From Sequoia sempervirens (Eukaryota > Streptophyta > Pinopsida > Cupressales > Cupressaceae), in contig VDFB02047230.1 of NCBI GenBank assembly GCA_007258455.2, positions 161,022,635 through 161,086,634 of the forward strand: a DNA stretch of 64,000 nt, written 5' to 3'. The translations under genes were made by a program, and so were the position numbers. Each line of letters starts with the position of its first letter. Position 1 is the stretch's first letter. Shown piece after piece: positions 20,102 through 31,410 of the stretch. The notes under the pieces are model-generated. The model was not told where the DNA came from. It searched no databases and saw nothing but the letters and a program-made list of their open reading frames with translations.

Positions 20102-21553
20102 TTAGTTTTGCACATTTAGAGCATTAGAAATATCAAGGTATACACTATCAAACCAAGGAGGATCAGTTTCCTCCCAACTCATCATAATAGACTTGGCTTT
20201 TGAGATCCTAGAGCCGACAACTTTTTCCAAGAAATCAAGTTTGCACATGAGATGTCTCACATTTTCCTCTTCTAGCTTAACCATAAGGGTTGTGTCATTA
20301 GCAAACTGGAGGTTAATTAGTTCCTCATTATTAGGAAGGATAAGGCCATTTTCTTTGGGCATAAAATGGTTATCTCTGAGGATATAATGCAGAGCATCAA
20401 CAACTATCACAAAAAGTGTAGGGGCAAGGGGACAACCTTGCCTTATGTATCTTTGCAACTCAAACTCTTCAATCATGCAACCATTTATCTCAATTTGAGC
20501 ATTAGAATCCTTCATAAGAGTTTCAATCATTCTACAAAATACCTTAGGGAAGCCAAAAGCTTCAAGGACCATCAAAATGAATGGCCACTCAATCTTATCA
20601 TAAGCCTTTTCAAAGTCCACCAAGAGTAGACCCATATTTTTCCCTGACGTTCTTGCCCATTCCATCGCCTCCCAACTTGTTAGGAGGTTTTCCAGAATAT
20701 ATCTCCCCTTGACAAAACCTGTTTGTGTACTGTTGATTATTTTTGGAAGCAATCCTACCAACCTTAAGGCTATAGCCTTCGCAAAATTTTTGTTGGAGAC
20801 ATTTAGCAAGGTTATAGGTCTCCAATTTTTAACAAGTGCCTTGTCTCCCTCTTTAGGGATCAGTTTAATAATACCTTTATTAATTTTTCTACCAAGAGAG
20901 CCCACCTTGATAGCTTTAGTGTAAACACTAAGAATATTCTCACTTACCCAATCTATATTCTTCTTATAGAATTCAATAGGGATTCCATCCACCCCCGGGG
21001 TCTTATCATTATTTAGCACAAGGATTGTTGCCTTAACTTCTTCCAAGGAGAGGGGTGTACTCAGCTGGCTAGCTTCTTGCTCAGAGAGTTTTTTTGGCAA
21101 TAGATTTTTGCAATCTTCCCTTTCCTTTTGGATTTGAGCATTATTTCCTTCTGAAGAAAATAGATTTTTGTAGAATTGGAGAAAGCAGCTTTGAATAACC
21201 TTAGGGTCCTTGCTCAAGTTGCCATTTTTCCAAATCACATTAACCTTTTCTTTGGCCTCCTTGTTTTTTAGGCAATTGAAGAAGAATTTTGAACCTTTAT
21301 CCCCTTGAGAGGCCCAATTTAGTCTTGCCCGAGTTTTGATGCCTTGGTCCTTTAGCATCTGAACTTTTCTCAGCTCCCCCTTCACAGCTACTAACACCTC
21401 ATTTAGGGAGGTACTTTTTGGATTCTCTTGCAGGCCAGCTTCAACTTTAGTAGGTTCTCTTGCAATAAGCTCTCTTTTTTCCTTAGGTCCTTTGCCTTCT
21501 TCTAACCGATTGTTTGAAAGATCTTCTTCCAGGCTTCCACATTGGTATTCCAT
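20102..21553 (-). pseudogene. LINE ORF2 reverse transcriptase, truncated and mutated
   Basis: An open frame of 483 codons covering the linker and RT of an L1-type ORF2. Blocks in order: LNWASQGDKGSKFFF, then DKTPGVDGIPIEFYK, KNWRPITLLNV, GLLLVDFEKAYDKIEW, RQGCPLAPTLFVI, and the catalytic box. The box reads QFANDTTL, where family members have F-A-D-D, so one catalytic Asp is replaced by Asn and activity should be lost. The frame ends at about 20102, probably with a few residues from the flanking sequence. The frame shifts relative to the endonuclease near 21550. Confidence 0.9.
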
Positions 21554-21594
21554 CTTTCCGTGTGTGAAAGCCCCTTATGCATCCATTTGTTAAT

Positions 21595-22476
21595 TTATTT
21601 AACTGTAAAAATGGCATCACAACAATCCTCATTTTCTAGCAGATTAGTATTCAACAAGAATTTTGCCTCTTTTTTCATATTGGTAGGCTGGTCATTTTCC
21701 AACAGAACTTTGACCGAGACGGGGTGATGATCTGAGAGAGTCCAAGGGGTCACTTTGACCCTGGTATTGGACTCCCCCATATTATCAAACTGAATAGCCT
21801 CCTTGTTCGCATAAAACCTATCCAATCTACAATAAATTCTTTTCACTCCCTTTTGGAAGTTGCACCATGTAAGTTACCAAATATTTTTTTTTCCTTTTCT
21901 AAGCCCTTCTATGGGGTCAAAGAGCTGAAGCTTATTTTTCATTTTAGACCAGAAGAATTCCTCATTGGCTTTCCAGCCCATATCACAACCACCCAACTTG
22001 TCTTCAGGGTTTTCTACCATATTAAAGTCTCCCCTAATGTTACAGGGGACCTCCAAAAGATCACTTAGCCAATTCCAGAGAACACACCTAAGCCTATAGT
22101 CATTAGGTGCATACACTGAACAAATACCAAACTTAAGGTTATCTTTTTCAATCAAGATCCACACAACTTTGTTGCAAAGAGAGAGGCGCCAGTTAGTAAC
22201 CCATTTGGCCCACTTATTTACAACCAGAATTGTTGTACCTCCCTTCCCTTTTTCGTGATTCATAGCAAAGTGGGTTGAATCTCTCCAGATAAAATTCAGG
22301 CTTGTCTCAAGCTGGAAACTTACAACTTTGAGATCTTGGAGCATCACTATGCCCTTTTCCTTGACTTGATTTAAGTACCTTCTTATACTATACTTTCTAT
22401 ATGGGGACTCAAGTCCCCTAATATTCCAAGACAAGCAATTAAGATTCATTTGATTCCATTTTTGGGGGCCCTTCAT
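21595..22476 (-). pseudogene. LINE ORF2 endonuclease domain, broken
   Basis: An APE-like endonuclease that nicks the target site. It starts near 22476 with NCLSWNIRGLESPYRKYSI. The next active-site block reads MLQDLKV, where the usual Glu is replaced by Asp. Later blocks are intact: SVYAPND, GDFNMVENPEDK, and LSDHHPVSVKV near the end. A stop at about 21874 splits it in the same frame, and reading continues from 21846. Confidence 0.88.
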
Positions 22477-22558
22477 CCAAGCTCCTAAAGGAGTTAAACC
22501 ACTTAGGGAGGGATGATTTTCCCATTTTATTTTTTAGGTAGGGAATTGAGTCTTCCTT

Positions 22559-24546
22559 CTATTTCTTTCTTCTACCCCTTCTTTCTTGTTTAAAAACTCT
22601 ACTCACCAGGTTGTCTCCTTCCTCCTCTTCTTTATCAACAACTTTTGAAAGGGGTGTGACAACATATCCCTCCTTTCTACACTTCCCCATTGTGCCTTCA
22701 TCTTTGGCTGGGGTTGCAACATCCCCATTTGGGTTCATGTTGTTTAAATAATCTTGAAAAAATTGCAAGGTGTCATGATTTAAGGGTTTGAACTCTGAGA
22801 GGTCAAAGGCTCCCTTATGCTCATCTTTTTTATTAGCCCCATTTTGGTTATCTATTTCAGAGCTTTTAAGGCTACTTAAGTTACTGTTACTATGGGTGAA
22901 GATACCCTCCTTACTCATGGCCTTACAAGGGGCGGTAGGTTCCCCCACTGGTCCTGTCATCAGCAGAGGGAGGTCATCCCATCCATAGTAGGAGTAACAA
23001 CAAATTTTCTAGTATCAACATCTTTACCAGCTGTCATGGGAGAAGAGTCCAATTTGGACCTTCCATACTCAACCTCCTGTCTAGCTTTGGCTTTACCATT
23101 CCTAGGTTCAATCTCCATAATAGAGGTCATCTTTATATTATGGTCCTTTTCCTGGGAATGAGTCAACATATCTTTTTTATTATTATATCCATGCCACCTA
23201 AGGTCCCTCATTAGTTTTTTATTTTTTTCTATCTGATCTCTCATCTGATGCATAACCATCTCTTGAGCACTTAGTCTTCCCCCACGGGAGACGTGTCCAC
23301 CCCTTCTTTGGTGATCCACATCGGGGATAGAACTGCTCGTGGTAATGGTCTCTTCTCTTGTTTCTAGGTAGGTTAGATCAAATTCCTTATAAACAATATT
23401 ATTATTATCCCCCTCAATCCTCTCTCGGGTCGGGGAATTACCAGCAGTCACCACTTGCCCTTCATTGGTTAACACCAGATCAGAAGAGCCATCCATCTTA
23501 GGATCTTGGGGTGGGGAATGAATGGCCTCTGAAGGAGTCACCTCCTTCCTCAGAATAGGGTTCTCATGATCACGCCCAACAACCAGATTGGCGCTCACAT
23601 TCGACTCAAAGGGTTTAGGATTAAGCTTAATATTCAGATTAGGATCTTTCATCTTAGCCTTCCCCACAATATTGCTTCTACGGATTGAGTAGTTTTTCCT
23701 TCTATTCCCTTCTTTTTTGCAGAGGAAGCACGCATTGGCGCCCCCTAAGATTTCAATCTTACATTTTAAAATAGTATTCTCCATTTCGATCTCAATTTCA
23801 TCTGGGATCTCAACCCCATGAGTGATTGCTATCAAGATGCGAGAGTCCATATGCAGAAGAGTACTTTTGGTTTCCTCAATCCTTATGGTTCTCCCATAGT
23901 GCGAGAGGAATTGCGGAATAACCCTTCAGAGTATAGGAGGAACATTTTTAATGTTTATCCATCTAGGGTATGATAAGGCTAAAACCTCCTCGTTTAAGAC
24001 ACTCAGTGACCAGGTAACTTTCCTAAACACCGCATTCCCTACAGACCATAATTCTTTATTGGTGGCCTTTTTTTGCATGTCTTTATCTCTAAAGAAAATA
24101 AGGAAGAGACCCTTTTGTATTAATCTACAGAAAGAATGTTCAATTCCCATTTTTTTATTCCACACATTGAATAACCAGTCATCAAAAAGTTTCCTCGAAG
24201 GAGTTCTATTGCAGTCTAGAGCAGCAAAAAAAATTGTAGTGTCTTTAAGTCTTTTTTCTTCATTGTTAAGGACCTTAGCCATGTCTTCATTAGGAATAAA
24301 GTAGTCTACCCTAAGGGGTGTGGAAGAGATCTTACCTCCTCGAGCCACTGCTCCTGCCATTCCATCCCCAACTGCAACAAAGGAAACGGTCGTTGAAGGA
24401 AAAAAAACCCTATCGCATCCGAAAACGATCTCTTTAAAGGTCTTGGTCCCGTTGTAGCCTAGTACCTTTGCCTTCCCATCTGCCCTATTTTGATGATAAT
24501 CCGGGGGTTTGTTGGGCTCAAGCACTTTCACTTCCATCAATGGCAT
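22559..24546 (-). pseudogene. LINE ORF1 (DUF4283-like RNA-binding protein)
   Basis: ORF1 proteins bind LINE RNA. The frame starts at ATG 24546 and carries a DUF4283-like region (FDDWLFNVWNKKMGIEHSF, then KGLFLIFFRDKDM and YPRWINIKNVPPIL). One in-frame TGA at about 23926 is followed in the same frame by FLSHYGRTIRIEETKS and DSRILIAIT. A zinc-knuckle position, CFLCKKEGNRRKN, has lost its last ligands. The acidic, low-complexity C-terminal part shifts frame near 22965 and ends at 22559. Total length would be about 660 residues, normal for plant L1 ORF1. Confidence 0.82.
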
Positions 24547-24900
24547 CAGTTTTATTCCAAAGGGAGTGAGTAGGGGGTTGCAGAGCGCCGACCACCGCTA
24601 GGGTTAACCCAGAGCACCAACACAATACGCACGACATAAGCAAAAGATAAAACACTAATACTATTTCGAGGGAAAAAAACACATTAACCAAAAAAATCAA
24701 CCCCAGGCTGTAGAACAAGACCTTACAAAAGGATAGAAAATGCTTCCTTAATGGAAAAATGACATTCGAAGCCCGTCTTCGTACAGAGTCTCCTCGGAGA
24801 GAAAACCAGCGCTCCGTAGACCTAGGGTTTCCCGCCTCTCAAAATCGCCTTTCCATGAAAGGACCTCATTTTCTCTTCCAACTTCCAATTTCAATTCTTT

Positions 24901-26050
24901 CGTGCTAATAAAATAAAGAATACCCCATACTAAATACCCTCCTACCCTAGAACTTTAGGACTTGAGAAGTTGAGAACGTAAAAGACCTTGAGCCCAAAAT
25001 CTAGAGTATAGAAACAATTGCCTATTCTTTTGAATGGATATAAGTCAAGAACTATGATACTAAAGTTTAGTAAATTACTTGATACCCTTGGAACCTGAGA
25101 TTTGTGAAGTTCTGAACATAAATGACCTCAACACACAAAAACAACCCAACACCCAAAAACTAGGATGTAGAATCAACCTAACATCCAAGTTTGGAAATCA
25201 TTCATAAGCTACAAGTGTTACAGCCAAACTCCGCCTTTGGTTTAGCCTTGCATGAATCAGATAAGATAGGATAACCTAGGTTAGATTACAGAGGTCCGCT
25301 CAAGAATAGGAAAAGTAAAGGAATTGTGTGAATCAAAATTCAGAAAGCATTTTGTTTGTTGCCTACAAGCTGCAACATACATAGATGGTTGTGGATAATT
25401 AATTGGATCTTCCAAAATCTAAAACAATATATATTTCATTATAGGCAACTGTGTCTGTCTTAGGCACAATCAAAAGTGTGTAGGATACAGGTCAATATTT
25501 AAATCCTTGCTAAGAGGCTTATATACACTTGGCTTGTATGGTAAGCTACCATCAGAAAACACTTACAAATAACTAAATATCGTCAGCAAAACTTCCACGT
25601 TTATATATGCCTCCCATGAATCAGAAAAGCAGATGTTTTAGCTTAGCTGGGATTATGAAGGCATATGCAAGCTCTTCGAATATATATGTTAAACAAAACC
25701 TGTAACAGAAGCAGCAATGTTGTAAACAACTAACAAACATTGAAGACTAAATAGATGATTGGCTAAAAAGGACTATACAGGCTTCCTAAAGTAAGAGCTC
25801 GACCATTTTTATTGTAGAAAAAATCATTTGAGATTTTGCTTTCACAACTGCCCTTTGGTCATTAGGTGTCTGATCACCCCAAATCACTCTACACGTGTTA
25901 TGTCTTTGTGTCGTCTGCAAACTGATTCTCTTTTTGGAGGAAAATTATTACACAAACCAACCAAAGAAAAAATCTTTAAAAGATAAGATGAATCAGAACC
26001 AGTCACCCTAGAGCGGCAAACCAGACCACTCCCCTACGGCTGGACACCCC
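24901..26050. other. spacer without a recognisable gene
   Basis: AT-rich sequence. No domain, tRNA or clear repeat is visible on either strand. Confidence 0.5.
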
Positions 26051-26831
26051 GCTTAGATGGCTGGTGTGGGGCCCAATTACCTGTCCCAACTTCTTGTTCG
26101 CCGTTTCCGTTCACAGTTGCCATTCAAATTGTTCCCGCGCAGTGCACCGTTTCAACACATTCAAAAAACAAAGTTTCCAACGCTATTGGTTTTCATTTGT
26201 CAGTGCACTAGCTACCTATGCGAAAATGGGAGATTTGGAACAAAGGATGGACGCCCATCACACGATAAAGGAAAGCGGAATTCTGCCAGATGTTGTAGCT
26301 GTAACCGCCCTGGTGGACATGTATGCAAAATGTGAAAGCATAGACAATGAACGTGAACTGTTTGACCAAATGCCTCAAAAAATGTGATCTCACGGAATGC
26401 CATGATTGCAGGATATACGCAAAAGGGATTTGTTGAAAAGGCTTCGGAAACTTTCAAGCAAATGCAATTGGCGGGTGTACAGCCAGACTCCGCAATCTTT
26501 GTCAGCATCCTCCCTGCCTGTCCCAAAATGGGAACTTCGGAACAGGGTATGGACATCCGTCAAAGCATAAGCGATAGAGTAATTTTGTCGGTTAAACCTG
26601 CGGTAGATGTGTGGATCTATTTTATTGCTGGAATACAGGCTTACGAGTATTTTCAGCAATTTTTTTTTTTTTCTATCTTAAAAAATATGTGACATGTGTT
26701 CTCTCAAGTATCTATGCAGAAGTAGGAAGGTGGTGTGAACAAATGGTAAGGAGGTTGATGAAAGATAAAGAATTAAAAAGGTCGCCCAATGTATTGGATT
26801 GAAGGCCATGTGCTTCTTCTGTAGGAGATAG
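26051..26831 (+). pseudogene. PPR gene fragment (pseudogene)
   Basis: Pentatricopeptide repeat proteins bind organellar RNA. The fragment encodes PDVVAVTALVDMYAKCESID and then NERELFDQMPQK, followed after a one-base shift in an A run (about 26378-26384) by VISRNAMIAGYTQKGFVEKA and a GVQPDSAIFVSILPACPKMG segment. These are classic plant PLS-type PPR motifs. The part after about 26580 is no longer PPR-like. It lacks a start, most repeats and any E or DYW domain. The reverse strand at 34868-35724 holds a homologous copy. Homology starts at the sequence before ATGGCTGGTGTGGGGCC in both. Confidence 0.88.
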
Positions 26832-29800
26832 ATGACTCTCATTCTAATGTCTAGAAATTAGTTAATTCTACTTTTATTTTTTAATTTTATCATCATTCAA
26901 AAACATTCTTTCTAAGTAAACATAATCATTGTTGGAATATATAACTAAAAAATAAAAATTCCACATTTTTCTACTCAAATTTCATATCATATAAAGATGA
27001 ATAATTTTTTTTCTTTGATAGAGATTATTATTTTTCCTTGTTTGACCATCCCATCCTCATAGATTCTCTTATAGGAACCCTCATCTAAACCTATCCATGC
27101 ATTTTCCTTCATCTTCCTACTTTCATTACCCTTCGTCCATTATCATCCACCCCACATGATGTCTCATTCTACATGTCTCACAATGATGACCACTTTGATA
27201 ATGAACCTCTATTGGATAACTCTAAGTTTGTCACTCACCAAAATTGACCACCACTTGTCTCTCCTCCAAAGTAGCCTACGTGATGATGTCACCTAATCCT
27301 AAATCTCTTCACTTGCAAACTCCTTAACAAATATCATCATCACCCATCTTGAGGGGCTAGAGATATTACAAGCTAGAGGATGCATTATTTGCACTCATAT
27401 CCCTTTATAGTCTAGTTCTCGTGTGTTCATTCTTCTCTTCTAGCTAACCTCTTTTCTTTTTCCTACCACTTAATATACCTTCACCTAAATTTCCATGCCT
27501 ACTCCACGTCTAACCCACATTCCTACTATTTATGTCCCTCTTTCTCCATTCCTCATTTTAACTATGACTATTTCCCTTAGACAATTGTTTTACCTCTTGC
27601 CCCTATGTGCCACCTTCTCAACCCTTACCCTTCACTTATCTTGCTTGATCCTCTCTTACTAATAGTGTCACTACCTCTCCTATCTTACCCTCTACCTCAC
27701 AAACCTTGCCACTGTCTTATCATAACATGATTTTTTTACATCTCCTACCCTCAACATCCCAACCTACACCCCTAACCCTATCATTTATCATCTAGTTCAA
27801 TAAATGTCTATAATGCAATACTATCTATCTTTTCTCACATCATCTTATGCCTTGGGGGATGAAACCTTAAACCTCCTCCACAACATAATATGTTTGGCTA
27901 TAATAAATCACCCATAAGAACCATAATTCATCATGCTAAACATCGATGTACATGTATAACTAGATACATGATTTGAAGACAATGTTCAATTCTTTATATA
28001 TCAATGTTCATTGACTATTACTTTGATGATCAATTCATAACTAAGATTTTTCTTTATTATTAAGGAAAAATCCTTATAACATGTTTCTACTCTTTATCTT
28101 CCTATTCTATGGGTTCCTTCCTCTATCTTAGTTATCTTTTCATGGAACATAGTCAAGTCAACATAGGATTGCAGGTCAATTTCATTAATGTTATACATTG
28201 TAATCAAGGCATAAATGAGAAGGTGATAGATTTTTTCTTCTATTAAATGACCATTTACTTTCGTGAGTTGATTGCTCCTCATCATTTGGGTGCTTGAAAA
28301 TATTTTTTCTTGGGTTAAAGCTATAAAAACTCCAAAGCGGCGTTGAGGAAGGATGGTCTTGACCTTTTTAACCCTTGTTAATTCTTAGATATTTGCAACT
28401 ATCTCTACATTTCTTAAAATTGGCCTCCAAGTTATCCAATCTGCCTCTATATACTTGTAATTGTTCAATTGATCATCAAGAGGCATGTGGGGGTTGAAAC
28501 TCCTCATGATGTTGCCATCACTCACTACTACTCTGCCATATCTTTTCAACTATCATAGCCATGATAATAGGACATGTGTTTCAGGTCTCTGTATGCCTTC
28601 TTTCCCTTTTGGAGCATTCTTTCTCTCATTATGCTCTGGTTTGCAAGCACTTGACTATCATATTTTTGTGTCCACCATTCCTTGTCCTTTGTCTTTTGAT
28701 TATATCATTATTACTGTTGGCCATCAAGATCACCACTATGTCCATTGTCAAGCTCACATACTATGTCTATTGTCATGAGCACTCTATCCACTTTATAGCC
28801 TTGTAGGTTCTTCTATACTCTTCTCTTTATCTTTACCAATTCCTTAAACTTTTTCCACTTAATGGAAAACACTATAGGTCACTATCCTTCATGTGTCTTT
28901 TACAAAGTTCACTACCCTTCCATGACTGTCCTCATGACTTGTCATTGTCTTAATCAACTTGAATACCTCTGTTCCAAATTATCTTCTTCAATGTCTCGAC
29001 CTCTATATATCTACTCACTGCATTTTGATTCTTACTATCTACAAGATTGTCCTCAATTCACTGCTATATGAAGTTCATTTTTTCTTTTAATGAAATCTAC
29101 GTGCTTTGAAGTTCTATCCACTACTCATGCATTTCCAAGTTACTTATCAAATGTCTCTTAGCTAAGGTTTTGACAAGGGTTTGTAAGATAAGAAAGCTCT
29201 TTTAGCAAGTTTCAATGCAAATCACATAGTATTCACAAACACTTAACTTCCCAAAAACACCTTCCACCCTTATAAGGCACATGATAGGTGCCATAATAAA
29301 GGTTGAAAACCCAAGGAGGGTGTAGGAGGTTCTTAGGGGCTAGGTGGTTGCCATGTGTCTCATCCATACCAGTGCCATACCTTTTACCACTACTATACTT
29401 TTGATTTCAAGTCTTCTCTTTGCTTATGCATTCATTTTGTCATTCTTGCTACTATCATGTATGCCTTATGTTCATGGAGAAAATTCCTTCTCCATTCATT
29501 TGTCCACTATGCTCATGAATTTCACCCTTTAATGGAGAAACCATAAAGATAGTTTCAATATAATTGCCATATAACTCAATGTCATTCCTAACTTCAATCT
29601 TTTGCTTATGCTCTTTTGAAATTCTCATATTCTTTACATTGCCCATTTGTTGTTGTTACTACTTTATGAACAACCTTTTCTCTAGTTTCTCGACATTTAA
29701 GATGCATAGTTCCTTAAAACTATTGTCACCCCCATATTTGACCTCTATCTCTCTTTATAGTTCACTACCATATATCATCATTGTACTCTTCTTTAGTATC

Positions 29801-30849
29801 AAATTGCTCTTTTAAGTTCATTGGAAAGCCCCCCCTTTGACTATCATATTGCATTGTTATTATGCATCTTCACATTTTTCATGCATTGACTATTAAACTA
29901 ACCTTTTGATCTATACACTCTCTCTACACAGGTTTGTTCTTTCTTTCTCCATAAAACTATTTAGTTGTCCTATTCCATTTGCTATATCTTTTTGAAGGTC
30001 TTCCAATATTTCATGAACCTACACCTCTATTCTTACAAAACCTAGGCTTCTCATAAACTTGGATACCTCTGAAGAGTTCAAAGCTTTGAGAAAAAAGGGC
30101 ATGTACATGGCATAATATGAAGATAAAGATGCAATTTGCAACATAGGTAGAGTGCAAAAGGAATCCTGAAACTCCTTCAACTTCCTTCAATGTGCCATGC
30201 ACCTCTTTATTGCTTCTGGAACATGGTTCTATATCTATCTTTGCATCTTTTTCTTCTTGCACTCCTTCAATGCCATTCAAAATGAAAACCTTAAAATCTC
30301 TCCTTGCTACACGTGGGTTAACAAAATTGAAACCCATCCCCCTTTACTTGGCACCTAAAGAATTAGTCAAAATTTTCATTTTCTCGTATTCTTAAAATCT
30401 TCCATTACAAGCTTTTACTCTTTTTCTTTTAAGTTTTTCTTAGTTTTAAAAAAATGACCATTAAAAAAAATCAACATGACCTATACCTTGAATTTGTGGT
30501 ACCATATAGTGTATATTGTTAAGTGATCTTATACTTTTCCTCAATTGAAGTTCCCACTAGTTGTGTGCCAAATGAACATTGAATGCTCTTATAGCTAAAC
30601 CCTATGCTCTATCCATACCCATATCCAAAAAAAAATTCCCTAGTCAATTCATGAACCATTGGTTCATATTCATCTTCTTCAAGAAGTAGCATTTGACACC
30701 TATTCAAGTGTCATGTTTGTCCCACTTTATACGTTATAGTATATACTTACTATCTTTCTAGGGGATTTATCAAGTTCCCCTCTTAGCGTGGAAACCCTCT
30801 TCATGCCTTTGATTCTCAAACATGTATTCATTCATTAGATGTTCTTTCC
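26832..30849. other. AT-rich spacer, no confident gene
   Basis: Pyrimidine-rich + strand with many CTC/TTC words and only short frames. Some short - strand frames (28094-28285, 30011-30337) have protein-like composition and may continue the retrotransposon relic called at 30850-31410. I cannot assign them. Confidence 0.4.
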
Positions 30850-31410
30850 TACTATAATTTTTAAACCAAAATTTACTTCTTCTAGGTGGGGGAGAAGTCT
30901 CAACTTTCTCACCTTTCATTATAATAATTTATTACTCCAACATTACATTTTCTAACTCTAATTTGAAATCATCAATTTCATCCTTTCCAATTAAATCACT
31001 ATCCCATATCTTTGACTAAGATTCTATTATGGTGATCAATTCTACTACATCCTTATATGAAAAGGGATTCTTCTCATTTACTTCTTCTATAATGTGAGAG
31101 GCTAACCCTAAAATAAAACAATCAATTCATTTCTTTTATGTCAAGGTTTCTTTTAGATTTATAACCACACTTTTAAATCATTATTCATAATATTTTTTTA
31201 ATTCCTTAGTTTTTATCATCTTTTATATTTTATTTATGTTTCTTGTTCATACATTAGGTGAGTGGAAAGTTTTCAGAAATAAGTCACTTAATTATTTCCA
31301 TGTTTTATCATACTTAGGGCATTCTTTAATAAACCATTTAGTGCCTCATCAGTGAGGGTCTCCACAAGATTGTATAATTGGGTTTAGTCATCATCATTGT
31401 CAACCCCACT
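30850..31410 (-). pseudogene. gag: faint LTR-retrotransposon gag relic
   Basis: Reading the - strand through many stops gives a gag-like pattern. There is a DKTWK...LFLKTFHSP block (about 31330-31270) and a KELKKYYE segment. Then come a hydrophobic CFILGLASHIIEEVNE block (about 31110-31070) and FSYKDVVELITIIES (about 31060-31020), ending in an acidic helix-like DEIDDFKLELENVMLE. The order W...FL..F, Y..F, GL...I and the final helix is that of gypsy gag. The copy is very old, and no pol or LTR could be identified around it. Confidence 0.45.

Larger units (their letters stand above)
20102..24900 (-). mobile_element. L1-type LINE, 3'-truncated
   Basis: On the - strand, from right to left: 5' untranslated part (about 24900-24547), ORF1 (24546-22559), endonuclease (22476-21595) and reverse transcriptase (21553 to about 20140). 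The element stops just after the RT catalytic region. The rest of ORF2 (C-terminal cysteine region, any RNase H) and the poly-A tail are missing. LINEs are normally truncated at the 5' end, so loss of the 3' end here implies a later event at about 20100, where the LTR of another element abuts. Several stops and frameshifts show it is inactive. Confidence 0.88.

Noticed and set aside
22559..24546. Host zinc-knuckle gene
   Set aside because: Position directly before endonuclease and RT on the same strand, and DUF4283-like content, make it LINE ORF1.
26051..26831. Functional PPR gene
   Set aside because: Too few repeats, a frameshift in an A run, no start and no C-terminal domain.
28485..29815. 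Several short + strand frames rich in Leu, Ser, His and Tyr
   Set aside because: Pyrimidine-rich low-complexity sequence; composition explains the frames and no motif is present.
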